A DNA stretch of 64,000 nt. It comes from Comamonas testosteroni (lineage in GTDB: Bacteria > Pseudomonadota > Gammaproteobacteria > Burkholderiales > Burkholderiaceae_C). The stretch lies in the NCBI RefSeq assembly GCF_030505195.1, contig NZ_CP129672.1, forward strand, positions 3,444,501 to 3,508,500, given 5' to 3'. Made by a program: the position numbers and the translations under genes. Below the pieces are notes generated by a model. That model had not been told where the DNA came from, searched no databases, and saw nothing but the letters and a program-made list of their open reading frames with translations. Positions 7,433 through 16,667 of the stretch are shown here, piece after piece (positions within the stretch are counted from its first letter, which is position 1; every line of letters begins with the position of its first letter).

Positions 7433-9196
7433 ATGTCCTATTTGCCCGCCAGCGCCGATAACGCTTTTCTTCTTTTCGATGTGCTCAAGGCCGATGAGCA
7501 GTTGCAGCGCCTGCCGGCGCATGCGGCAACGGACCGGGGGCTGATGCAGCAAGTGCTGGAGGAGTCCGGCAAGTGGGTGGGCGAGGTGGTGGCGCCGCTG
7601 TCGCGCGAAGGCGATGAGGTCGGCGTGCAGTTTGCAGCGGGCAAGGTCACCACGCCGCCTGGATTTGCCCAGGCATATCAGGACTTCTGGCAGGCCGGCT
7701 GGCCTGCGCTGGCCTGTGCCGAGGAGGACGGCGGCCAGGGCCTGCCCTGGGTGCTGGAAGGCGTGCTCTATGAATGGCTGAGCGCCGCCAACCATGGGTG
7801 GACCATGGCTCCGGGCTTGCTGCACGGCGCTTATGAGTGCCTCAAGCACCATGGCAGCGAGGCCTTGAAGAGTGCCTATCTGCCCAAGGTGGCCAGCGGC
7901 GAATGGCTGGCAACCATGTGCCTGACGGAGGCCCATGCGGGCAGCGACCTGGGGCAGGTGCGCACGCAGGCCGTGCCGGCGGGCGAATCCGAGCTGGGCG
8001 AGCGCTTCGAGATCAGCGGCAGCAAGATTTTCATTTCGGGCGGCGAGCATGATCTGACCGACAACATCGTGCATCTGGTGCTGGCGCGTCTGCCGGGGGC
8101 TCCTGCAGGGCCCAAGGGTTTGTCGCTTTTTCTTGTGCCCAAGCTATTGCCAGATGGCGAGCGCAACAGCGTGGTCTGCGAGCGCATCGAGGAAAAAATG
8201 GGCCTGCATGGCAGCCCTACCTGCGTGATGCGTTTTGATGCGGCTGCCGGCTGGCTGATCGGTCAGCCCGGAGCGGGCCTGAACGCCATGTTCGTCATGA
8301 TGAATGCCGCGCGCCTGCACGTGGCGCTGCAGGGCATAGGTTTGCTGGATGCGGCGTGGCAGAAGGCCCATGCCTATGCGCTGGAACGCCGCCAGATGCG
8401 CGCGCCAGGGACGGTGCCTGCCTCGCGTGGCGCTGGCGATGCAGCAGATTTGATCATCGAGCATCCGGCCATTCGCCGCACGCTCGATCTCCAGCGTGCC
8501 TGGGTGGATGGCGGGCGTGTGCTCGCCTACCAGACCGGTATTTATCTCGATATGACGCGACATGCCGAAAGCGCCCGTGAGCGTGATCTGGCCCAGCAGT
8601 GGTGCAGTCTGATCACGCCCGTGCTCAAGGCGGCCTGGACCCAGCAGGCGTTCGAGGGCTCCAGCGCCTGCCTGCAGGTATTCGGCGGCCACGGCTATAT
8701 CCGCGAGTGGGGCATAGAGCAGATCGTGCGTGATTCGCGCGTGGCCATGATTTACGAAGGCACGAATGAAATTCAGGCCATTGACCTGCTGGTGCGCAAG
8801 GTGCTGCCGGACGGGGGGCAGGCCATGGGGCAATGGCTGCTGACGTTGCGCAGCAGCCTTGATGCCGGGCGGGCTTTGGATGCAGAAGTGCTGCGCTGCC
8901 TGGCCCAACTGCGCTACTTCACCACGGTGCTGGCGCAGGCCTGGAAGGAAGATGACACCCTGGCCTGGCGCGTGGCCGACGACTATCTGCGCTGCGTGGC
9001 CGTGGTGCTGCTGGGCTGGGCGTGGGCGCGTATTGCTGCCACAGCAGGGGGGGATAGTGAGCGCTGGCGAGGCCCCTGCAAGCAGGTGCAGCAGCGCATA
9101 TTGCCTGAAATGGACTGGCGTCTGACTCTGATGAAGGCGCAGTGGGCGCAGGCTTCCGTCGTGCACGGCAACCAGCTGTTCACCTCCGCGCATTGA
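7433..9196 (+). CDS. Acyl-CoA dehydrogenase with extra C-terminal domain
   Basis: A 587-residue flavoprotein of the acyl-CoA dehydrogenase superfamily, in the longer class (about 590-600 residues) that includes DmdC-like and FadE-like enzymes. Visible landmarks are MCLTEAHAGSDLG (FAD and substrate binding), EKMGLHGSPTCVM, FGGHGYIREWGIEQIVRD, and the segment IYEGTNEIQAID containing the expected catalytic Glu. The start at 7433 gives the N-terminus MSYLPAS typical of this class; the ribosome-binding site is weak, and a longer frame extends upstream into a dispersed repeat. In context it could form the alpha-beta double bond of dihydroferuloyl- or hydrocinnamoyl-CoA before the crotonase acts. 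The precise substrate is unknown. Confidence 0.85.
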   Translation: MSYLPASADNAFLLFDVLKADEQLQRLPAHAATDRGLMQQVLEESGKWVGEVVAPLSREGDEVGVQFAAGKVTTPPGFAQAYQDFWQAGWPALACAEEDGGQGLPWVLEGVLYEWLSAANHGWTMAPGLLHGAYECLKHHGSEALKSAYLPKVASGEWLATMCLTEAHAGSDLGQVRTQAVPAGESELGERFEISGSKIFISGGEHDLTDNIVHLVLARLPGAPAGPKGLSLFLVPKLLPDGERNSVVCERIEEKMGLHGSPTCVMRFDAAAGWLIGQPGAGLNAMFVMMNAARLHVALQGIGLLDAAWQKAHAYALERRQMRAPGTVPASRGAGDAADLIIEHPAIRRTLDLQRAWVDGGRVLAYQTGIYLDMTRHAESARERDLAQQWCSLITPVLKAAWTQQAFEGSSACLQVFGGHGYIREWGIEQIVRDSRVAMIYEGTNEIQAIDLLVRKVLPDGGQAMGQWLLTLRSSLDAGRALDAEVLRCLAQLRYFTTVLAQAWKEDDTLAWRVADDYLRCVAVVLLGWAWARIAATAGGDSERWRGPCKQVQQRILPEMDWRLTLMKAQWAQASVVHGNQLFTSAH

Positions 9197-9292
9197 TCTA
9201 AATGGCTGCAAGATGCGAGCAATACCGGCACAATTGCAGTCTTTTCATCGCGCTCCTGGATTGCTCTTTTGCCTTCGAAGTTGACATCGCCA

Positions 9293-9853
9293 ATGCTCGC
9301 TCACAAGACTGCTGAACCAGATTCCAAACCTGCACGCTCTTTGCGCGGAACGCGCTCCAAAGAGGCCGGCTCGGACCTCCCGGGCTCGGGGCAGGAGCCC
9401 AGGGACAGTGCCGAAGTTTTTGCCGTCGATCAGGTCAATGCCAGCTTTCTGGAGTCGCTGCTGGGCTACAACGCCAGGCGCGCCTCGCTCGCTCTGGTGG
9501 GGGTTTTCATGAGCTGCATGGAACGTTATGACCTCAAGATTGTCGAGTTTTCCGTGCTGTCGCTGGTGGGCAGCAATCCGGGCATCACCTCGCGTCAGCT
9601 CTGTCAGCAACTGGCCGTGCTGCCACCAAATATGGTGGGCATGATCGATGCGCTGGGCAAGCGCGGCTTTGTGGAGCGGCGTCCGCACCCGCGAGACGGC
9701 CGCGCCACGGGTCTGTACCTGACCGCCGCAGGGGGCGATCTGGTGGAGACGGCCGAGCCCGAACTCAAGAGCAGCGAGGCCCGCTCCATCGCGCATCTGA
9801 GTGCTGCCGAGCAGGTGCAGCTCATGGCGTTGTTGCAAAAGCTGTACCGCTGA
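9293..9853 (+). CDS. MarR-family transcriptional regulator
   Basis: A 186-residue protein with a long disordered N-terminus of about 50 residues and then a winged-helix MarR domain. The recognition-helix region is [27 protein letters not shown], and the wing carries the typical [18 protein letters not shown], matching the DxR signature of the family. I preferred the ATG at 9293; a TTG at 9269 is an alternative. MarR proteins linked to hydroxycinnamate clusters usually repress until the acyl-CoA thioester accumulates. It closes this cluster and probably acts at the palindrome at 1386-1400. No copy of that palindrome is visible before this gene itself. Confidence 0.85.
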   Translation: MLAHKTAEPDSKPARSLRGTRSKEAGSDLPGSGQEPRDSAEVFAVDQVNASFLESLLGYNARRASLALVGVFMSCMERYDLKIVEFSVLSLVGSNPGITSRQLCQQLAVLPPNMVGMIDALGKRGFVERRPHPRDGRATGLYLTAAGGDLVETAEPELKSSEARSIAHLSAAEQVQLMALLQKLYR

Positions 9854-9903
9854 TCCCATGGCATGGCGCAGATCCTGCGCCCGGCGCGATAATGTGCGGC
9901 ATC

Positions 9904-10782
9904 ATGCAGATTCGCTTTACCAAGATGCAAGGCGCGGGCAACGACTTTGTCGTGCTCGACGAAACCCAGGCTCGTCTGGGCTTGAGCGCCGCCCAGTACC
10001 GCTACCTGGCCAATCGTCACTTTGGCGTGGGCGCCGACCAGATCCTGACGGTGCGCCCGGCACCCGCAGAGGGCGTTGACTTTGAATATGTCATCCACAA
10101 CGCCGATGGTGGCGAGGTCGAGCAGTGCGGAAACGGCGCACGCTGTTTTGCGCGCTATGTGCATGACAAGGGGCTGACCGACAAGAGCGTGATCCGAGTA
10201 CAGACCCTCTCGGGCGTCATCGCCCCCGAAATTCATGGCAATGGCCGCGTCACGGTCGATATGGGTGCGCCTCAGCGGGATCCGGCCAAGGTGCCGTTCA
10301 CGACCGACGGTCTGGAGCCAGAAGCCTTGGGGTCAGCACAAAAATGGCCTCTGACGATTGATACACCTTTGCAGCCAGCTACAGTCTGGATAGCGCCCGT
10401 TTCCATGGGCAACCCGCATGCGGTGCAACTGGTGGACGATGTGAATGCCGCTTTGGTGGAGTTGCACGGCCCGTTGATCGAGAACCATGCCCGTTTTCCT
10501 CAGCGTGTGAACGCCGGCTTCATGCAGATCCTCAACCGTGGTGAAGTCCGCTTGCGCGTCTATGAGCGCGGTGCTGGCGAGACCCTGGCCTGCGGCACGG
10601 GGGCCTGCGCCGCCGTAGTGGCCGGCATTGGCTGGGGCCTGCTCGACCAGCGCGTCGATGTGCATACCCGTGGCGGTCTGCTGACCATTGAATGGGCTGG
10701 CGGTGCGCAGGATCGCGTGCGCATGACAGGCCCTGCCGAATTTGTTTTTGAAGGCCAGATCGACATACCTGATACCTTATGA
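9904..10782 (+). CDS. dapF: Diaminopimelate epimerase
   Basis: A 292-residue enzyme converting LL- to meso-diaminopimelate for peptidoglycan and lysine. The start [19 protein letters not shown] is the family N-terminus. Both catalytic cysteines are present, in [13 protein letters not shown] and [13 protein letters not shown]. The region between the two halves (around residues 138-165) is longer than usual and coincides with a stretch resembling a dispersed Comamonadaceae repeat (10341-10392). The stop overlaps the start of the next gene in TTATGA. The dapF - DUF484 - xerC order is conserved in many proteobacteria. Confidence 0.97.
   Translation: MQIRFTKMQGAGNDFVVLDETQARLGLSAAQYRYLANRHFGVGADQILTVRPAPAEGVDFEYVIHNADGGEVEQCGNGARCFARYVHDKGLTDKSVIRVQTLSGVIAPEIHGNGRVTVDMGAPQRDPAKVPFTTDGLEPEALGSAQKWPLTIDTPLQPATVWIAPVSMGNPHAVQLVDDVNAALVELHGPLIENHARFPQRVNAGFMQILNRGEVRLRVYERGAGETLACGTGACAAVVAGIGWGLLDQRVDVHTRGGLLTIEWAGGAQDRVRMTGPAEFVFEGQIDIPDTL
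10341..10392 (-). repeat. Probable family A repeat absorbed into dapF
   Basis: AAAAATGGCCTCTGACG followed by TTTGCAGCCAGCTACAG lines up with the reverse complement of the hslV-hslU gap repeat (GCCTCTAGCGC ... AGCAGCTATCAA) at roughly 22 of 38 core positions by eye. The reading frame stays open through it and it encodes an extra loop just before the conserved VSMGNPHAV segment. Similarity is moderate, so origin from the repeat is inference. Confidence 0.45.
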
Positions 10783-11492
10783 ACAGCTTGACCGATACCG
10801 CCATGACCGAAGAGTCGATTACCGACTACCTCCAGGAAAACCCCGATTTCTTCGAGCGCCACGCCGAGATGCTGACGGGCGTGCGTTTGATCAGCGGCCA
10901 TGGCCCACGTGCCGTCAGCCTGCAGGAACGTCAGGCCGAGATGCTGCGCGAAAAGATCAAGGGTCTGGAGCATCGCATCATGGACATGGTGCGCCATGGC
11001 AGCGAGAACGCCTCCATCGCCAACAAGATTCACCAGTGGACCCATGCCTTGGTCAAGGTGCAGGACCTGCGCGAGCTGCCCCATGCGCTCACCGCCAGCC
11101 TGCAGCACACGTTTGATGTACCCCAGGTCGCGCTGCGTCTTTGGAATGTGGCGGGCGCGCACAGCGGCACCGTCTACACCATGGGCGTGAGCGATGATGC
11201 CAAGGCCTTCGCCTCGTCGCTGACCATGCCGTTCTGCGGCCCCAATATGGGTTTCGAGCCCGTGACCTGGCTGCCAAACCCCAATGCGGTGCAGTCGGTG
11301 GCGCTGCTGACCCTGCATGACGGTGCCATGGACAGCACTTCCAACGCCTTTGGCATGCTGGTGCTGGGCTCGCCCGACCCGCTGCGCTTCGATGCCACCA
11401 TGGGTCTTGAATTCCTTTCACGCATCTCCGAGCTGGCCAGTGCCTCGCTCTCGCGCATGCGCGCTCCTGCGCTGACGCTGGCGCACGGCTGA
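10779..11492 (+). CDS. DUF484 family protein
   Basis: A 237-residue protein. The N-terminus [19 protein letters not shown] is the DUF484 signature. A helical segment ([28 protein letters not shown]) and a GAF-like domain that contains [10 protein letters not shown] and [28 protein letters not shown] follow. Its role is not established; the family is found between dapF and xerC in many genomes. It overlaps dapF by 4 bases and is followed 24 bases later by xerC, so translational coupling is likely. Confidence 0.88.
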   Translation: MNSLTDTAMTEESITDYLQENPDFFERHAEMLTGVRLISGHGPRAVSLQERQAEMLREKIKGLEHRIMDMVRHGSENASIANKIHQWTHALVKVQDLRELPHALTASLQHTFDVPQVALRLWNVAGAHSGTVYTMGVSDDAKAFASSLTMPFCGPNMGFEPVTWLPNPNAVQSVALLTLHDGAMDSTSNAFGMLVLGSPDPLRFDATMGLEFLSRISELASASLSRMRAPALTLAHG

Positions 11493-11516
11493 AGCTGCAA
11501 AAGGGTGTAGAGATTG

Positions 11517-12563
11517 ATGCAAGAGCGCGAGCAGCCCTCTTTTGAGGAGCAGTACGCGCAGCTTCCGGAAGTTGTCCACAGCTATCTGGAGCATGTGCGT
11601 GTGCAAAAGCGCCTGGCCGAGCGCACGCATACGCTGTATGCGCTGGACCTGATCAAGCTGCAGAGCTTTGCGCAGGCGGCAGCCCAGGAGCTTTTGACGC
11701 TGCAACCCTCGCATATCCGCCGCTTTGCTGCGCAAATGCATGGCGCGGGCCGCAGTGCACGCGGCATCGCGCTGATTCTTTCGGGCTGGCGCAGCTTCTT
11801 TCGCTGGGCGGCCCAGCGCGAGCTGGTACCTTTCAACCCCGTGGAGGGCGTGCGCGGCCCCAAGGCTGCCAAGCCTCTTCCCAAGGCTCTGGCAGTGGAC
11901 GACGCCGTGCAATTGGCCAGTTTTCAGAACCCCGAGGCCGATCCGTGGATAGAGGCGCGTGACGTCGCCATGACCGAGCTGCTCTACAGCTGTGGCCTGC
12001 GTGTGGCCGAGCTGGTGGGGCTGGATCTGCGCCCCGACCAGCATAGCCGGCATGAAGGCCGGGGCTGGATTGATCTGGCGGCGGGCGATGCCCATGTTCA
12101 AGGCAAGGGCAGCAAGCGCCGCATCGTGCCCGTGGGGCGCATGGCGACCCAGGCCTTGCAGCGCTGGCTGGCGCTGCGCAGCAGCGCGCTGACCGGCGCT
12201 GCACAGCTCAAGGCACAGGACGAAGCGGCCTTGTTCGTCGGCCGCCGGGGCGAGCGGCTCAGCGCCCAGTCGGTCTGGTCACGTCTCAAGCAGCGAGGCC
12301 AGCAAGCGGGGCTTGCGACTGGCGTGCACCCGCATGTGCTGCGTCACTCCTTTGCCAGCCATATGCTGCAGTCCAGTGGCGATCTGCGTGCCGTGCAGGA
12401 GCTGCTCGGCCATTCCAGCATTGCCACTACACAGATATATACGCGGCTGGATTTTCAGCATCTGGCCCAGGCTTATGAAAAATCCCATCCGCGTGCGCAG
12501 CGCCGCAGTGTCGGCGAGATGCCCGCTCCCTTGGGCACGCCGGACGACGAAGAGCAAGACTGA
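11517..12563 (+). CDS. xerC: Tyrosine recombinase XerC
   Basis: A 348-residue site-specific recombinase which, with XerD, resolves chromosome dimers at dif. The N-terminal SAM-like DNA-binding domain spans about residues 15-115. The catalytic set is complete: Arg in SCGLRVAEL, Lys in GKGSKRRIVP, HxxR in HVLRHSFASH, His in LLGHSSIATTQ, and the nucleophile Tyr in QIYTRLD. Between the first Arg and the Lys there is a longer-than-usual loop (DLRPDQHSRHEGRGW). The ATG at 11517 is used; a TTG at 11514 precedes it directly. Position after dapF and DUF484 supports XerC rather than XerD or a phage integrase. Confidence 0.93.
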   Translation: MQEREQPSFEEQYAQLPEVVHSYLEHVRVQKRLAERTHTLYALDLIKLQSFAQAAAQELLTLQPSHIRRFAAQMHGAGRSARGIALILSGWRSFFRWAAQRELVPFNPVEGVRGPKAAKPLPKALAVDDAVQLASFQNPEADPWIEARDVAMTELLYSCGLRVAELVGLDLRPDQHSRHEGRGWIDLAAGDAHVQGKGSKRRIVPVGRMATQALQRWLALRSSALTGAAQLKAQDEAALFVGRRGERLSAQSVWSRLKQRGQQAGLATGVHPHVLRHSFASHMLQSSGDLRAVQELLGHSSIATTQIYTRLDFQHLAQAYEKSHPRAQRRSVGEMPAPLGTPDDEEQD

Positions 12564-12773
12564 AGAGTCCTGATTTGATAGCGTGAAGTGATTGTTGAAT
12601 ATGTGATGGCGAAGGATTTTTGCTGAAATTTCTACCGTCCCTGCTGTCCATGCGCGCTTGAAAGCGCCGCTACACTCCCCAGCTGTCATCACCGGAGCGC
12701 GCATAGGGATGCGCTGCCCGTGTTTTTTGGACAGCCGCATGTGGCGGCTGGCCGCAGCAAGAGGTTTTAACGC

Positions 12774-13895
12774 ATGGCTCTCATTCCAGTCACCATCCTC
12801 ACGGGCTTTCTGGGCTCGGGCAAAACCACGCTGCTCAAGCGCGTGCTGCACGAATCCCACGGCATGAAGATTGCCGTGATCGAGAACGAGTTCGGCGAGG
12901 AGAACATCGACACCGACATTCTCAAGACCGAATCCAAAGAACAGATTCTGCAGATGAGCAACGGCTGCATCTGCTGCACCATCCGCGAAGACCTGCGTGA
13001 GGCTTTGCAGTTGCTGGCCGCCAAGCGCCGCAAGGGACAGGTGGACTTCGACCGTATCGTCATCGAGACCACCGGCCTGGCAGACCCCGGCCCCGTGGCC
13101 CAGACCTTCTTCATGGATGACGAGATCGCCGAGACCTATCTGATCGACTCCATCATCACATTGGTGGATGCCAAGCATGCCAATCAACAACTCGACGACC
13201 GCCAGGAAGCGCGCCGTCAGGTGGGCTTTGCCGACCAGATGTTCCTGTCCAAGACCGACCTGGTAACGGATGCGGAAAAGGAGGCGCTGATCCATCGCCT
13301 CAAGCACATGAACCCTCGTGCGCCCATCCGTGCCGTTCATTTTGGCGATGTGCCCCTGTCCGAAGTGCTCGATCTGCGTGGCTTCAACCTGAACGCCAAG
13401 CTGGACATCGACCCCGATTTCCTCAAGGAAGATGATCACGACCACGATCATCACGACCACAGCGCTTGCGACCATGACCATGGCCAATGCGAACACGATC
13501 ATGACCATGGACACCAGCATGACGAGCATTGTGGCCACGACCACCATGACCACGAGCACGGCGAGCACTGCAATCACCCACATCACCATCATCACGACGA
13601 TGATGTGAAGAGCTTTGTCTACCGGGCCGATCGCGCGTTCGACCCGGCCAAGCTGGAAGACTTCCTGGGCGCCATCGTCAATATCTACGGCCCCAAGATG
13701 CTGCGCTACAAGGGCGTGCTCGACATGAAGGGCACCAGCCGCAAGGTCATCTTCCAGGGCGTGCACCAGCTCATGGGCAGCGATCTGGGCCCCGAGTGGG
13801 AAGCCGATGAAAAGCGAGTCAGCAAAATGGTCTTCATCGGTATCGATCTGCCGCAGGACATTCTTCGCCAGGGACTGGATCAATGCCTGGTGTAA
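12774..13895 (+). CDS. CobW/COG0523-family GTP-binding metallochaperone with His-rich insert
   Basis: A 373-residue G3E GTPase. The P-loop GFLGSGKTTL is at residues 11-20, the metal-binding CICC motif at 65-68, ETTGLADPGP near 100 and SKTDLV near 160. Between about residues 221 and 278 lies a region made mostly of His and Asp with several Cys, typical of members that handle zinc, nickel or cobalt. The CobW C-terminal domain follows (SFVYRADRAFDPAKLEDFL). It is followed by a strong terminator and then dksA. COG0523 proteins deliver metal ions, mostly zinc when Zur-regulated; I see no clear Zur palindrome upstream, so the metal is unassigned. Confidence 0.88.
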   Translation: MALIPVTILTGFLGSGKTTLLKRVLHESHGMKIAVIENEFGEENIDTDILKTESKEQILQMSNGCICCTIREDLREALQLLAAKRRKGQVDFDRIVIETTGLADPGPVAQTFFMDDEIAETYLIDSIITLVDAKHANQQLDDRQEARRQVGFADQMFLSKTDLVTDAEKEALIHRLKHMNPRAPIRAVHFGDVPLSEVLDLRGFNLNAKLDIDPDFLKEDDHDHDHHDHSACDHDHGQCEHDHDHGHQHDEHCGHDHHDHEHGEHCNHPHHHHHDDDVKSFVYRADRAFDPAKLEDFLGAIVNIYGPKMLRYKGVLDMKGTSRKVIFQGVHQLMGSDLGPEWEADEKRVSKMVFIGIDLPQDILRQGLDQCLV

Positions 13896-13951
13896 ACCCT
13901 GGCTTTGGCAGCTGTTTCGGCGAAAGCTAACGGTTTGCTGACAATGACTGA

Positions 13952-13978
13952 CGGCCTGCCAAGCAGGCCGTTTTGTTT
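13952..13978 (+). terminator. Intrinsic terminator after the CobW gene
   Basis: CGGCCTGC (13952-13959), loop CAA, GCAGGCCG (13963-13970), then TTTTGTTT. A perfect 8-bp stem with a T-tract, 57 bases after the stop codon. Confidence 0.85.
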
Positions 13979-14149
13979 GTCTGTTATTTCTCGCAAACTG
14001 ACTGAAACAGGCGCAGGCTTTGTTGCAAATTGTGGGGTATGTGCAACGGAGTCGGGCTGGGGCGACTGGCGTGGCTACAATGCCGGCCCTAAAGAGGGTG
14101 TTGGAGCAATCCGGCCCTGCAAGGGCTCTGTACTGTAAGGAGACAGGAC

Positions 14150-14893
14150 GTGACTGCTGTGAAAAGTAATCTGCCCAAGGCTGCAGCCAACGCTGCGGCA
14201 GCGGCTGTGCACCCCCGCAGCGTCGAGACCTCTTTGGTGGACGCTGCGTTGGACAACCCGGTGCTGGTATCTGCAGCAGCGGGGGAATCTTCCAAATCGT
14301 CCAGATCCAAGCGTTCTGCATCGCCTCCAGCGCGGCAGCCTGAAACAGATGTTCCGCCCCTGGCAGCTTCGGCAGTCAAGGCTGCGGCAACCATGAGAGA
14401 TACGAAAGCAATGACCAACACAAAGCAAGCTGTGCCCAAGAAAGATCCCAAGCTGGCCAACGCCTGGAAGACCAAGTCGGTAGAGGAGCTGACCGATGCT
14501 GAAGTGCTGGCCATGTCTGATGACGATTACATGAACGACGCCCAGCTGGCCTATTTCCGTCGCAAGCTGGTCGCGCTCAAGAACGATATGCATGTGAATG
14601 CGGGCGAGACTGCGGAAAACCTGCGTGAAGACACCGTCGTGGTGCCCGATCCTGCCGATCGTGCCACCATAGAGGAAGAGCACGCTCTCGAGCTGCGCAC
14701 CCGCGACCGTGAGCGCAAGCTGCTCAAGAAGATCGATCAGTCCATTGCCCGCATTGATGCCGGTGACTACGGCTACTGCGACGAAACCGGTGAGCCCATC
14801 GGTGTGGGACGGCTGTTGGCTCGCCCGACGGCTACACTGTCGCTGGAAGCTCAGCAGCGTCGTGAGCTCAAGCAGAAGATGTACGGCGATTGA
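14150..14893 (+). CDS. dksA: RNA polymerase-binding factor DksA, zinc-finger cysteines degenerate
   Basis: A 247-residue protein. The C-terminal 120 residues are DksA: a coiled coil with the tip motif DPADRAT, and a globular end. DksA binds the RNA polymerase secondary channel and works with ppGpp on stringent promoters. Of the four zinc-finger cysteines only Cys210 remains; the others are Thr213, Ser231 and Ala234. This C-T-S-A pattern resembles zinc-independent DksA2 of Pseudomonas aeruginosa (C-T-T-A). The N-terminal ~110 residues are an Ala/Ser/Lys-rich, probably disordered extension. The GTG start is supported by AAGGAG (14137-14142) 7 bases upstream; an internal start at the MTNTKQ segment would give a protein of usual size and cannot be excluded. 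Confidence 0.9.
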   Translation: MTAVKSNLPKAAANAAAAAVHPRSVETSLVDAALDNPVLVSAAAGESSKSSRSKRSASPPARQPETDVPPLAASAVKAAATMRDTKAMTNTKQAVPKKDPKLANAWKTKSVEELTDAEVLAMSDDDYMNDAQLAYFRRKLVALKNDMHVNAGETAENLREDTVVVPDPADRATIEEEHALELRTRDRERKLLKKIDQSIARIDAGDYGYCDETGEPIGVGRLLARPTATLSLEAQQRRELKQKMYGD

Positions 14894-14939
14894 TCTGCGT
14901 CAGGCGTTGGCGGGGCTGCAGGCGGCAAAGTAGAGGATC

Positions 14940-16667
14940 ATGGCAAAAGAAGAAAACAAGTCGGGAGGGTTGCTGTCCAAGGTGGTGCGTTTTGTGCGCC
15001 ACCCGACGGTGAATTGGTCCGATTTGGAGAATCTCAACCAGGAAAGCGAAGAAAGCCAGTACAGCAAGCAGGCGCTCAAGGACATGCTGGAGCGCAAGCG
15101 CCAGAACGACTTTGTGCGAAAGCGCGAGTTTGACCAGTTGCGCAAGCTGCGTCAGGCTCAGTTTTCCAAGACCGCGGTGACTGCCAGGGCTCCACTCGAG
15201 ACTCCGACCCCACTAGCGCCTTCCTCTTTTTTGCACACTGCCCAAAGCTCCGTGCCGGGCGAGCGCGCAGAAACCATCAAGAAGATCGACGAGATCGAAG
15301 CGCAGATGGCCCAGCAATGGTGGCGCGGCAAGCAGGCCGCCGATGCCGCCACCATGCCGCTGCCGCTGCCCGAGGGCGGTGGCAGCATGCCTTCGGGTTT
15401 TAAAAACCAGCCACTTTCGATCAGCACGCTGCCTTTGCTTCAGGATGTGTTGCCAAGCGATCTGGAGCTGCCGCAATCGGGTCGGCAGGGCAATCCTGTT
15501 GCTTTGCCGGGCCTGCGTGGCGAGACAGACTTTTCGCCGGCGTTTGCCACAACCGAGGTCTCTGCTCCCACCGATATCAACATGGTTCCGCCGTCCTTTG
15601 CGCGCTTCGAGCATGATGCCGCGCTGGAGGATGCAGCGATTGTCTTTGCCAGCGGTGACAGCGTCGCCGCCGAGAGCAGTCTCAAGGCCTTGATTGCCGA
15701 GCGTGCTCAGGATACGCCGGCACAGCTGCAGGTCTGGCTGGCACTGCTGGACATGTACCGCGCAGCAGGCATGCAGGCTCAGTTTGAAGACGCTGCCATG
15801 GACTTTGTGGCGCGCTTCGGTCGTTCGGCCCCGCAATGGTTTGTGATGCCGCAGCAGGCGGGCAGGCTCAGCGAAACCGCACCGGATGCCGCAGCAGTGC
15901 AGACCGGCTTTCGCTGGCAGGCTCCTGTGCATTTGGATGAGGCTGGTTTCAAGGCCCTGCTGGCCAGCAAGGCGCGCAGCGCCGGCAGCTCGGTCATGGA
16001 CTGGAGTGCTCTGGAAAGCCTCGACCCCGGCGTGAAGAAGCCGCTGCTGGATGCGGCACAGCGATGGGCCGACGAAAAGGGATCACTGGTTTTTGCCGGT
16101 CATGAAAGATTGCAGGCCGTGCTCAGCAAGCACACCCCTTCCGGTGATCGCGCCGTCGATCAGGACTGGTGGTACTTGCGTCTGGCCATACAGCGCCTGA
16201 TGCGTATGCAGGACGAATTTGAGTTGACGGCGCTGGACTATTGCGTGACCTACGAGCTGTCGCCACCCTCGTGGGATGATCCGGTCTGTGCGTATTCGAA
16301 TGAAGGGCAGGCACAGAACCTGCGTGCCCAAGATAGCCGGCTGCTGGGGCCGGATACGATTCAGCCCGGCATGCTCTGGAAGGAGCATCAGCCGCGCTTT
16401 GCGCTGCAAGGCGTGATCGACGGCGATGCATTGCCCTGGCTTTCCGAGGTTCAGGAAAAGGCCAAGCTTGGCGAAGCCATTGCCATTGACTGCTCGCGCC
16501 TGGCGCGCATGGACTTTGCTGCCGCAGGCTCGGTGCTGAACTGGGCTGCGCAGATGCAGGAGCGGGGTCACGTGTTGCAGTTCAGTCAGTTGCACCAGTT
16601 GCTGGCGGTGTTCTTCAATGTTGTGGGCATTCAGGAACATGCCCAGGTGATTCCAAGGCGGGACTAG
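14940..16667 (+). CDS. STAS-domain protein of unknown role
   Basis: A 575-residue cytoplasmic protein with no signal peptide. It begins with a charged helical region (SKQALKDMLERKRQNDFVRKREFDQLRKLR), then a low-complexity stretch with Pro and Ser, a tetratricopeptide-like region around residues 240-310 (ALEDAAIVFASGDSVAAESSLKALI), and a C-terminal STAS-like domain from about 490 (LQGVIDGDALPWLSEV ... IAIDCSRLARMDFAAAGSVLNWAAQMQERGH), the fold used for switch-type protein interactions. The gene follows dksA by 46 bases and precedes hslV, an order I associate with Burkholderiales. What it partners with is not known. Confidence 0.75.
   Translation: MAKEENKSGGLLSKVVRFVRHPTVNWSDLENLNQESEESQYSKQALKDMLERKRQNDFVRKREFDQLRKLRQAQFSKTAVTARAPLETPTPLAPSSFLHTAQSSVPGERAETIKKIDEIEAQMAQQWWRGKQAADAATMPLPLPEGGGSMPSGFKNQPLSISTLPLLQDVLPSDLELPQSGRQGNPVALPGLRGETDFSPAFATTEVSAPTDINMVPPSFARFEHDAALEDAAIVFASGDSVAAESSLKALIAERAQDTPAQLQVWLALLDMYRAAGMQAQFEDAAMDFVARFGRSAPQWFVMPQQAGRLSETAPDAAAVQTGFRWQAPVHLDEAGFKALLASKARSAGSSVMDWSALESLDPGVKKPLLDAAQRWADEKGSLVFAGHERLQAVLSKHTPSGDRAVDQDWWYLRLAIQRLMRMQDEFELTALDYCVTYELSPPSWDDPVCAYSNEGQAQNLRAQDSRLLGPDTIQPGMLWKEHQPRFALQGVIDGDALPWLSEVQEKAKLGEAIAIDCSRLARMDFAAAGSVLNWAAQMQERGHVLQFSQLHQLLAVFFNVVGIQEHAQVIPRRD

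Noticed and set aside
12564..12773. Possible Zur box before the CobW gene
   Set aside because: No GTTATA-type palindrome is visible in the 210-base gap; only a small AGCCGC/GCGGCT hairpin is seen near 12734-12750.
12279..14321. 680-codon open frame on the minus strand across the CobW gene and dksA
   Set aside because: It is antisense to two well-supported genes; its His/Val-rich product mirrors their codon bias and shows no domain or start signal.
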